Positions 25,551-35,483 of a DNA stretch of 64,000 nucleotides are shown piece by piece; the stretch's first letter is position 1, and every line of letters starts with the position of its first letter. Source of the DNA: Dillenia suffruticosa (Eukaryota; Streptophyta; Magnoliopsida; Dilleniales; Dilleniaceae); NCBI GenBank assembly GCA_033439265.1, contig JAVTVX010000010.1:6634001-6698000 (forward strand), given 5' to 3'. Both the position numbers and the translations under genes were made by a program. The notes beneath the pieces were generated by a model. That model ran no database searches, was not told where the DNA came from, and saw only the letters and a list, made by a program, of their open reading frames with translations.

Positions 25551-27361
25551 CTGTGAAGATGATGCTGACTTCCGACTCAAGACATCTGCTACAACAATCG
25601 CCTTGCTCGGATGATAGTCAATAACGAGGTCATAATCTTTGAGAAGCTCTAACCATCTCCTCTATCTCAAATTCAGCTCCTTTTGGGTAAATAGATATTT
25701 CAAACTCCAATGATCTGTAAATACCTTACAGGTCACCCCATAAAGATAATATCGCTATATCTTCAATGCGAAAACTATAGCTGCATTAACCTTGTATTTT
25801 TTCAACTGTCGCGAGACATACGCAATAACCCGACCATCCTGCATCAGAACACAATCCAATCTCTGTCGGCTAGTATCACTATACACTGTATACTCCCGAC
25901 TACTAGTGGGAAGGGCTAAAATAGGAGTAGATGTCAACCGTTTGAGCTCCTGAAATCTCACCTCACAACATTCATCCCAAATAAACTTGACCCCATTCCG
26001 GGTCAATTTAGACAACAGAGCGGCTACCTGGAGAATCCTTCTACAAATCGGTGATAATACCCGGTTAAACCGAGAAAACTATGAATCTCGGTAACTGTTT
26101 GCGCCTACTCCCACTTCAGAATAGTCTCAACGTTTTGCGGATCAACATAAATACCTTCCACGGAGACAATGTGCCCCAAAAATCCTATCTGTATCAGCCA
26201 AATTTCACATTTCAAGAATTTGGCATATAGTTGCTTCTCACGGAGTATCTGTAATACCACCCGAAAGTGCTGAACATGATTTTCATCACTCCGTGAATAC
26301 ACCAAGATGTCATCGATAAATACGATGACAAACCGATCTAAGAAATCATGGAAGACTCGATTCATCAAATCCAAAAAAGCAGTTGGGGCATTAGTCAACC
26401 CAAACGGCATTACTAAAAACTCATAGTGACCATATCAGGTGTGAAAGGCTGTCTTGGGCACATCTTCGGCCTGAATCCTCAACTGATGATAACCCGAGTG
26501 GAGATCAATCTTTGAGAAAACCATAGCTCCTTACAGCTGATCAAACATATCATCTATACGTGGCAGCGGATATCGGTTTTTGATGGTGGCTTTGTTCAAC
26601 TGCCTGTAATCTACATAAATTCAAAGTGTATCATCTTTTTTTTTTTTTACAAATAACACCGAAGCACCCCTAGGTGAAGTGATAGGGCGAATAAACCCCT
26701 TATCTATGAGTTCCTACAACTGAATATTAAGCTCTCTCAGTTCTGCAGGTGCCATTCTATACGACGGAATAGAAATAAGATTGGTCCCCGGTACTAGATC
26801 AATCTCGAAATCCAACTCCAGAACTGGTGGTAATCCGGGAAGCTCCTCAGGAAATACCTCTGGAAACTCTTGCACCACAGGGACATCTTCAAGTCTCGGT
26901 CCCTCAACGGTAGTGTCGACAACATAAGCTAGATAAGTCGCACTACCATGGCATACCAAGCATCTGACATTCACAACAGATATAATATAGCGGGGCAATA
27001 CTCATCTCTCACCCCAAAATACTAATTGTGGCTGCTCGGACCTCCGAAACTCAACCTCTTTCGTGAAACAATCCACGGAAGTTCGATATAAACTCAGCTA
27101 ATCCATCCATAGGATAGCATCAAAATCCGTGATAGGAAGTGAAATAAGATCTACCTCTAATACCACCTCCCCAATTCTAACCTCACAGCCCCTATAGACT
27201 GTATTTCGAATGATATGTTTGTCAAGAGGAGTGACTACCATAATCTCCTCATCAAGTGGAGAGAGAGGTCTATCAGAATGGCGAGCGAACGAGTCGCTCA
27301 CATATGAAAAATTCGACCCAGTATCTATAACAATACAGGCGTCAATACCAAATATTCGCAT
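25551..27361 (-). mobile_element. Gypsy protease, RT and RNase H pieces (fossil)
   Basis: Protease at 27361-27098 carries ACIVIDTGSNFSYVS with the D-T-G active-site triad. RT includes [20 protein letters not shown] and [10 protein letters not shown] (26410-26105). RNase H includes CEVRFQELKRLTSTPIL and YTVYSDTSRQRLDCVLMQ (26015-25755). Confidence 0.88.
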
Positions 27362-27758
27362 AGTACCTAAAAATAGGAAAAAGATTAAAAATATTTAAAA
27401 TGCAAAGAAAAGTAGACATATTCATATATATATATCAAATTAGTTAAGTTTTTAAAACTTTAACTAGTCAAAACTGTAATCGACATCATGATATACAAAG
27501 AGTTCGAAGATAAAGTATAACAAAAGTACTACACTGAGGGATCTGCGGGAGGATTACCCATAATGACATCAGGGTTTGCATGTGCGTCCTGCGTCATCGT
27601 AAACACATGAGCCTGGACACTAGGCTACTGTCATGATGGTCCTGGCATTGTACTACTCCCGATTGCAGTCCGAGAAGTTGTAAGAGCTGAATGCGCAAGT
27701 GCCCCCTGCTGGCTTGTGCCAGAAGTACCAGTACGACTCCGTAAAGTCTGTCCTCAAC

Positions 27759-28999
27759 TCAAATCTGGGCAGGCACTCTTAAAGTGACCTTGTTTCCCAC
27801 ACCGATAGCAAGTAACCGGTACTGTACATGCCCCATAAGCATGGTGGCTACCGCATCTGTGACAGAAAAGCTGTCTCTGTATAGTAAACTATGAAGAGAT
27901 ACTAGGGGCTGGTGCTTCAAGTGGTCGAGATCCCTGTCCTGGTCCTGCTGGTCTAAACCTAGAAAAACCTCCGGGATGTCCAAAACCCCTACCCCTCTTC
28001 GAAGACTGTCCACCCCGTGACCCAGTCTTCTTCTTCTGGTGACTCTCTCTCTGTCTAGCCTCAGCTCGGACAATCTCCTCTGCTCGATATGTTGAATCAA
28101 TCACCTCTGATAGTGTAAAAGAGGGAGTCACGGTCATATACTTCCTGATACTCAATTGGAGGCCATCTTCAAACTTGAAACTCATCTGAGCTGGTGTAGC
28201 CATGTCAGAAACAAAGGCTGCTAGTCGTCTAATCTCAGTCTCGTACTCTGAGACTGATCTAGTCTCCTGGCGTAAGTGCAAAAACTCTGTCCTCATACGG
28301 TCCCGTTGGAACGGAGTGAAGTACCTGCGGTCGAACTCGCGTAGAAAGTCCTCCCACCGCAGGGTCTGTGTAGCACTATCACGGATAGCCTCCCACCATG
28401 AGAGGGCATCTCCGTCGAGATGTCTCTCAGCAACTCTCAACCTGAGCTAACTTGAACCTCATCTGAGCTGGTATAGCCATGTCGGGGATAAAGGCTGTTA
28501 GTCGTATGATCTCAGTCTTGTACTCTGAGACTGATCTAGTCCCCTGGCGTAAGTGCAAAAACTTCATCCTCATACAGTCCTGCTGGAACGGAGTGAAGTA
28601 CCTGCGGTCGAACTCGCGTAGAAAGTTTTCTCACCACAAGGTCTGTGTAGGACTATCACGGATAGCCTCCCACCACGAGAGGGCATCTCCGTCGAAGAGT
28701 CTCTCAGCAACTCTCAACCTGAGCTCCTCTGTCAACCCCAGATCAGTTAGGATCCTGTGAGTCCTATTGATCAATTGCTTCGCCGCTACGGCATCACTAG
28801 ATCTTGAAAAGTCTGTGCATCCAAGCTGTCGAAACTCTTTCACCAACTGAATAAACTCATGGATGCACCTTAAAGTAACCGATGTCTCATCGGTCGGAGT
28901 AGAAATAGAAGGACTAGCCACCGGAGGAGGAATCGGTGCCATAGGAGCAGGAACGGCCGCAGGTGCAGTCGCTAGATCCGGTGGTGGAGGTGGCGGCAT
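27759..28999 (-). mobile_element. Gypsy gag pieces with zinc knuckle (fossil)
   Basis: Capsid-type segment DALSWWEAIRDSATQTLRWE, then FDRRYFTPFQRDRMRTEFLH, a Gly/Arg-rich linker, and a CCHC-type knuckle near 27780-27830 (CYRCGKQGHFKSAC in the best frame). The N-terminal part is Pro/Ala-rich. A tandem duplication of about 277 bp lies within this region. Confidence 0.85.
28172..28725 (-). repeat. Two tandem copies of a 277-bp gag segment
   Basis: Text starting AACTTGAAACTCATCTGAGC at 28172 recurs at 28449 (AACTTGAACCTCATCTGAGC) and stays collinear to about 28725. The copies differ at roughly one site in ten, so the duplication is old and not an assembly echo. Confidence 0.9.
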
Positions 29000-29517
29000 C
29001 TGTACCCCATTCTACTGTACCACTCCTGCCATTGCCTCAACGTGTCGAGTGGTGGTAGAGAAATCTCGGCTGTAACAGCTGGCGGAGGTGCTGGGGGTGG
29101 CACCGGTGAAAGTGCGTGAGTAGAGGAAGTATCCTCTGGTACTCATGGAGCCTCAAGTGCCCTAGAAGCTTCAGGCTCTGAGGGACTCCGGTGGTGCACC
29201 ACGCCTGCCACGTCTAGGCGGCATAGTTTTGCAAGGCGAGTACCGTTTCATTGGATAAAAACAAAGATTATGGTTAGTTAGTAACTAACTCCCTAAAAAA
29301 ATTGAGTTACGGATCAAGACATGTGAATGCGAAATAATGGGATAAGCGCACATATATCTTACCCTATACAATAGATGAACTTATATGTCTATGGCCATGA
29401 ATAAGACTTTAAATGATTGTATGAAACTCTCTAATACATTGAGAACTTTTAATGTATTTGGGACGACTTTTTATTACTATCCTTTCTTAAACCTAGACAC
29501 TCTGATACCAATAGAAC

Positions 29518-31033
29518 TGTCACGCTCCAAACCAGGTTCGTGAGCAGCCGCCCATTACCCTGGATGCCGGCTACATTTTTATAGAAAATCGAACAGAATC
29601 TCTCCATATTTTAGATGTCTCCCATGTACAATTTGACGTGCATATTCAAAATCAACTTGTCAGATAAACAAACGGCCTTCCCGGCCTCTCCAAAATCAAC
29701 AAATCCAATTGCAAACATCCAGGACAACGCAAAACTATAAAATTTCTAACAGTTCTAACTACAGACCTCTACTGTCATGCCCAACTAGAGTATGAGCAGC
29801 CGCCACACCAAGCGGTCATAAATATTTTTATAAAATGTAGAACAAATTTCCCAAATTAACATTTCAAATATTTTCAAGTGCCTCAATACAAATGAAATGA
29901 GTCTACACGAGAGTTTCACGAATAATTATTATTCATACAGTCATCCCATAAATATATACACGGCCAACTATGGATCTCAATATCAAGAGCTCGTAGGGTC
30001 GAAATAAAGTAAGAAACTCATCTTTCAAATTAAACTTAGAGCTCATCGTAGTAAATACCAAATTCACTGAAACTATCAAAACTTTTAGAACCTGTAACGT
30101 CGTTCTATCACAATAATCCTGTCTGAGAAAGGAGAAGAGAGAGGTGAGTATCAGGGAAGATACCCAATGAGTGAGAGGGGTTAATATCAGGCATAAATAG
30201 TGTAGGTAAACTATTGGAGTGTCAAATAACATTTTTCGTAAGCAAAAATTCATAATTTGTAACGAAACATAATATGTGCCGAAATATGAACACATTTAAT
30301 AAATCACACGATATCATACATATATGCATCCGTATCAAACATCTTTTTCAGAAAATCCTGAGGTCTCATCGAAAACACTTCCGTCTCAGGTTGGCCGAAA
30401 CCCAGATGAAAGCCTGCCAAGGGTTTTTCCATCATGTTTCAAAACATATCTCCTTCCTTGGCATTGGGTCGTGCCCCACCGGGGTGCAACCGGATATAGC
30501 CCGACCTACAGCAGAAAGAGACACGTCTGTCTCTCCCGCCAAATATAATCCAACCCTAATCCACGTTGCCCCGTCGGGTCGTGCCGTGTGAGGAATGACT
30601 ATAGCCATTAATCATGTACAAGCACAAATCATTTCGCAAACATCACATAACTAGCAGGCATCCAACCCGCATAGTTTATCGAAACATTTCAAATTCGTGT
30701 GCCGATACATTTCGTCAAATCATTTTAAATCAACATGCCAATGCAATGGTAGAGTAGAAAACATTCTAGTTCTCAAATAATGGCACGACATTGATTCATT
30801 TCAAACCATGGATGCATAGTCATCGGAAGCATAAATTTACAACACTCCAAATGTCACAAAACAAATTTTGAAATTTAATTCCATACGTCGAGTCAATGCA
30901 TATCGAAAGCATGTTTTATTAAAAACATGGTAGAAAAACAAGTTCACTATTTTACACAAGAGAATAGGGTCCCACTCAAATTTTTAGGGAGGGTGGTCAC
31001 TCCCTATTTTTAAAACAAATCCAATCTGACTCC

Positions 31034-31068
<35 letters not shown>

Positions 31069-31354
31069 AGCGAGAGGGAGAAAGGGAGAGTGAGACTGAG
31101 ACTGAGGGAAAGAGGGAGCGACAGTGAGAGAGTGAGAAATGGTGGAACACGGCGGTGGTGGGTGGCGATCGGTTGCGGTAGCGGCAGAGGAGGAAGAAGA
31201 TGAGGTGGCTGCGGGAAGAAGGTGAAGAGGAGGAGGGAGAAAGAGAGAGAGAGGAAGAGAGAGAGGAAGAGAGATTAGGGCTAAAAGCCTTAATTTGATT
31301 TGAGTGTGCTGCGTTTTGGCTCAAAACGCAGCACTCCTCTCTTTTTTTTTACTC

Positions 31355-31391
<37 letters not shown>

Positions 31392-31571
31392 TTCACACTA
31401 AAATTCGCGGATACGGTAAAAATTTAAAATATACCAAAAATTCAATTTAAATACCCCAAAATCAAAAATCAAAATAAATAAAAATTTCCCTATATATATA
31501 ATTGAGAAATATTTTTATTTAATTTCTGAACAGAAGTACAATAGTACGGATACCGCAATATTAGTATTACA
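29518..31571 (-). repeat. 5' LTR of the Tekay/Del-like element (right copy)
   Basis: Starts TGTCACGCTCCAAACC and ends GTATTACA on the plus strand. It adjoins the initiator-Met primer site. It is collinear with the left LTR except around 30850-31045, where a GA microsatellite and other text replace the left copy's longer middle. Confidence 0.85.
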
Positions 31572-33688
31572 ACATATATCAGAATGGATTAATTGCAATG
31601 AAAGATCTGCTCTGATTCTCTTACCAAATGACTTTCTTGTTGCTTTTCCTACTAGACAATCTTCACATATTGGCTAGTTCACTTTTGAGACACTACCCAA
31701 AAGTCCCTGTTTGGCTAGCCTATACATTCTTTCTTGCCTAATATGGCATAGTCTAGCATGCCATATATTTGCATCCATATTATGGTCATTAGATGATGCA
31801 ATCAAAGAAAAGCAACCATCATGATTTTTATTGTTTTGTACTATATCTAGTACAAAAAAATCATTTACCAGGTGAGCGGAACCGATATACTCAGTGCCAA
31901 GATAAATATATGCAATATCACTATGAAAGTTCAAGTTAAAACCTAAACGCAGGAAAATAGTAACCGACATAAGGTTACGTCGAATATCTAGTACGTATAA
32001 AACATCATGTAGGAATAAGGTACGACCACATTCAATAGATAATTTACAAGTGCCAATGCCTTTTACAACAACTCTGGCATTGTTTCCTACATATATCTAC
32101 TTTGAATCAACTGGGATTCGGTGATATTCAACAAATGATTCTATCTCTAGCTACATGGTCTGTTGTACCTGAGTCAAGAGTCCAAAAAAGATTTGATTCA
32201 GTGAGCATAATAGTGCTAGAAACACAAACATCATGTGAAAAAGGTTCAAGCAATACTTTCCTAGGCACAGTGCATTTATGAGCATAGTGGCCCAATTTGC
32301 CATAATTATAACATGCTTGATTGCTCTTATCCTTTTTCTTTCCTCCACCGCACTTACTTCTCTTGTGGTGATCAACTTGGGTTTTCTTGAAATTTGGAAT
32401 GCTTTTCTTGAAGAATCTCTTGTTCTTTATACGTTTGGAGTCAAAAACCCTGTTTGAGTTGGACTCAACAATATAAGCCCATCTGGAAGATCTGGCTGCC
32501 TCTAGGCGCTCATCTTCCAATTGAATATGACTCCTAACTTTCTCAAATATTTCAATAGTAGGATTATGAGTCATATTCATTTTCATCGGTTCCCAACTTT
32601 GAAGAAGCAATCCAATGACAGCTTGTATCTATTTGTCATCCGTCAATATATGTCTAGCAGATTTCAACTCATTAATCATGTTTGACATTTCTCTCAGATG
32701 TTGTTTCATCGAGTGATATTTTTTCACATATGTGTCAAACTTAATTATAAGATGTCTCAGCTTAGTTGATGAAATTACTACAAACTTTTTCTTTAAAGTA
32801 TTCTACATTTCATATGCTATTTGGTATACTTCAAACTCAACCATTAGATCATCATATATATAGCTCAACAATGGAATGCGAGCATAACTATTTTTCTTTT
32901 TCTAAATTTTGTATGCTTCGTGATCTTTCTGCTGTTGAGGAGTATCACCAACTCTATTTCTTTCATAGTGTGATGTAGAGTTTCTAAACATTCTTGTTCT
33001 TCAAGAATGTACTGAACTCTTCGATACCAAATATTAAAATTATCACTGTTCAGTTTCTCGGCCTTATCTAATTCGGCCACTATGTTTTTGTTGCAATAGC
33101 GATATTCTTTTTTTGTATAATGCATATAGACATTAGCACAAACTATTTATTAGCACTGGAACACGTTAACCACAATATATCATTGAAATAGTATTTACTA
33201 GATATAGATAATACAAGATCGAAAGTTCGCATAACTCGCAATCATCTCTTGAAGACTAAGATGTCTAAGTAAACTTATCTCAATATATATATGCTAAATT
33301 CTAGGGTTATGAGTCCCAATTCAATCATCATATTCTCCCACTGCAATAAAGATCTCGCACATATGGCATCATCATACATATATCTCATATTTCAAAGCAT
33401 GCACATGAACATGTGTAAACATATGCATAAATATTCATGCAGATGAACAGTTCACAGAAAAAACGTATTTTCTTGAATTTTCATCTCATTAATTTCAATT
33501 TCATCCAAAAACATGAATAATAATATACCATAAAATTTCATAAAACATTCACAAACAATATTTGAGTTGGATTTTGCCATAAAAATTTGCATGTAAGTTC
33601 ATTATCATGCAAAAAATATGCATGCAAAATTTCGGTAAATGACAGTTCATTTAAGCACGAATTCATTCACGTATAACTCTAATACCAA
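31572..33688 (-). mobile_element. Copia gag, protease and integrase-start pieces (fossil)
   Basis: Frames at 33125-32865 (NSDNFNIWYRRVQYILEEQE), 32610-32128 (gag, zinc knuckle CYNYGKLGHYAHKC, protease TLDSGTTDHVARD) and 31970-31674 (ending NIWHARLCHIRQERMYRLAK) are in Copia order on the minus strand. They belong to the element at 17367-34434. The stretch 33126-33688 is its 5' untranslated leader with the tRNA primer site. Confidence 0.85.
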
Positions 33689-34434
33689 TGAAGGAAGGCA
33701 CATGACATCATTGACATTAGATAAGGAATTCAAAAACATAAAATGAGTCACCTCTTTGTCTGATGTCCAATTGTTGCAGTGAAATCTGGATCAAACGCTT
33801 GATTGAATCATGTGCTCCTTTGGTTGGCGTGGAATCACAGAAGGGAAACCACATACGATCCACAACCCAAGTCCTTTTGATGATTTTCATATAAAGAGCT
33901 CTGACAGAGGGTCACTTTCGTGTTGAAAGTGCAGAGACTCGTAAGCTCTTTTTCAAGCTCGAGGGCTCTCTCTCTCTCTCTTTCCTTTCCTTTTTCTCTC
34001 AAGCTCTATCTCAGGTTCTCTTTTTTTTTTTTTGTCAAACTTCATCTCAAGCTTATATTTATAGGAGGTGAAGAAGTAAAAGTTCAAATTGAACCTTTCT
34101 TCCTAAGTAAAAGTTATCAATTTGAACTTTTCTTTCTAAGTGGAAGAGTTCCAATTGAACTTTTCTTTCTAAATGAAAGTTATTGATTTGAATTTTTTTT
34201 TCCTTTAGAAGCTTTCTGAATTTTCTCTTAGAAGCCACTTCTGAAGCTTCTTTTTTCCTTAGAAGCCGCTCAAGGCTTCTCTTAAAAGTTTCGTGAGACA
34301 AGCTTCTCTCGAAAGTTTTGTGAGGCTTTTACAGAAAGATTCCACTTGGAGCAATGGAGGAGGAAGTAGGTTGGTATCAGATTAACTCATTATGGGCGTA
34401 AATTTAACCCGACTCATTGCAAAAACTTCCAGTA
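33689..34434 (-). repeat. Copia 5' LTR (right copy)
   Basis: Collinear with 17367-18114. It contains the same CT microsatellite near 33967-33981, the TTCAAATTGAAC-like short repeats and the AGAAGC-rich block. The exact GAATG duplication follows at 34435-34439. Confidence 0.88.
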
Positions 34435-34439
34435 GAATG

Positions 34440-34560
34440 AAATTTTTAACAAATTTAAATATTTTTTTAATCTGATACGAATCACTCATCCGATTAAGAA
34501 GTAAATCTCCTAATAACTGACTCTCGAGATTTTAATGGCAACAATGATATTAATTCCAAA
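34440..34560 (+). repeat. 3' LTR of the Tat-like element, continued
   Basis: The text AACAAATTTAAA, then GATACGAATC, CCGATTA-GAA and AACAATG, aligns with 8831-8960 of the 5' LTR. Similarity fades after about 34555. Confidence 0.7.
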
Positions 34561-35483
34561 ATTGTTAGGTATCAAATATCTTCAAAGATGAGTTCAAGCA
34601 TCTTTTAAATGTTTTCCTTGTACATATCATGTCTGGACTAATATGAATGTCTAATGATTATTGTCGTCTGCAATGATTAAATTGTTGTTGTTGTTGGTTG
34701 TTTGTTTGTTTTTTTCTTTTTTTTTCCAAAGGTGTGCTCATTGTGTACTCATAAATGGCATTTGGAGTCTGCACAAATGTGTTGAGAATAACCTCCTCTA
34801 CCAGCTTGTCTTGACCAAACTTGGTTATGTAGTTAGCAGCCTAGTAGAAAGTTATTTGGTTACACCATCGATTATCAGTTCTCAATGAAAATTGAACTGA
34901 TCTTTACAACCAGATTGTCTCATTTGTTGACATTGTGAGGTGCCTCCAAGCCCAACCTCAGGTCATCTTTGTCGTCTCATTTCAGTGAAAGTATGAAAGA
35001 AAAGGACAAATGACTCTTCACAAGTTGTAATGCCATCACAACCCTCTGCAACCCAGGATATGCAATACAACGGATGAGGTGGCAAGACGCGAAGAAACTG
35101 TTTTCATGGTACAGTTTTAGGACATTTCCTTAAAGGAATATAATAATAATTAAAATTAAAATTATATCCCCTGAAAAAGAGATGCCAGTAAATTAGGCTG
35201 ATGCTATTAAACAAAAGCCTATGCGAAGAGCAAGAGAAATTTTATTTTCGGTCAAAGTGAATGCATACAAGAACAAGTGAAGAGACAATCTTATAGAAAA
35301 GAGGGAAGATTTTAGACAATGGTTGGGAGAGAAAAAAGGCACTTAAGAGGAAGTTCTACAGCAGTCCAACAGCTTATTTAAAATGTTACAGAACAATTGG
35401 ACCACCATTTATTACTAGCAAAACTTGATGCAGAAAGATATTCTAGCAACAGAAAGGCGTAATGGGAATGTACTATACAGATC
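34561..35483. other. Intergenic DNA and ISA2 3' flank
   Basis: A (TTG)n-like run lies near 34685-34712. A 75-codon plus-strand frame (34661-34888) is only faintly PPR-like. Nothing else is recognised. The part nearest 35483 is presumably the ISA2 3' untranslated region. Confidence 0.5.

Larger units (their letters stand above)
21237..31571 (-). mobile_element. Tekay/Del-like Gypsy chromovirus inserted in the Copia element (fossil)
   Basis: LTRs at 21237-23912 and 29518-31571 flank minus-strand gag, zinc knuckle, protease, RT, RNase H, integrase and a C-terminal chromodomain, the order of plant chromoviruses of the Tekay/Del type. The primer site reads TTGGTATCAGAG on the minus strand, a few bases from the 29518 LTR (initiator-Met tRNA). 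Flanking pentamers AGATA (21232-21236) and ACATA (31572-31576) fit a slightly decayed target duplication. The two LTRs differ by roughly one base in eight by eye and are unequal in length. The element is broken, with several lesions spread over all parts. Confidence 0.88.
17367..34434 (-). mobile_element. Copia LTR element inserted in the Tat-like 3' LTR (fossil)
   Basis: LTRs at 17367-18114 and 33689-34434 (748 and 746 bp) flank minus-strand Copia pieces. These are gag with a CX2CX4HX4C-like zinc knuckle (CYNYGKLGHYAHKC), protease (LDSGTTDHV), a GAG-pre-integrase segment (DANIWHARLCHIRQERM), integrase traces, reverse transcriptase and RNase H. Next to the 5' LTR, at 33677-33688, the minus strand reads TTGGTATTAGAG, matching an initiator-Met tRNA primer site. 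A GAGTGGGAGA polypurine tract adjoins the other LTR. GAATG at 17362-17366 and 34435-34439 is an exact 5-bp target duplication. The element is broken, with roughly ten or more lesions, and is split by a Gypsy element at 21237-31571. By eye the LTRs differ at about one site in ten. A Tork/Angela-type lineage is possible but unproven. Confidence 0.88.
8548..34560 (+). mobile_element. Tat-like Gypsy LTR element, outer member of a nest (fossil)
   Basis: Internal pieces at 9635-13200 give, in order, the protease end, reverse transcriptase, RNase H and integrase of a Ty3/Gypsy element; the style of the RNase H piece (EMQLLTRQIVALSRF, LSSPPLLSRP) is that of the Tat lineage. The 5' LTR is 8548 to about 9342. 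The 3' LTR starts at 17063, stops at 17366 and resumes at 34440, because a Copia element sits inside it. A tRNA-primer-like TTGGCACCGTT lies near 9346. An ~86-bp tandem array lies between integrase and the 3' LTR. The element is heavily broken, with a dozen or more lesions, shorter internally than a complete Tat element, and old judging by its LTR divergence. Confidence 0.8.

Noticed and set aside
34661-34888. Possible PPR-protein remnant
   Set aside because: A short stretch resembles the spacing of a PPR motif, but no repeated 35-residue unit or neighbouring PPR sequence is visible.
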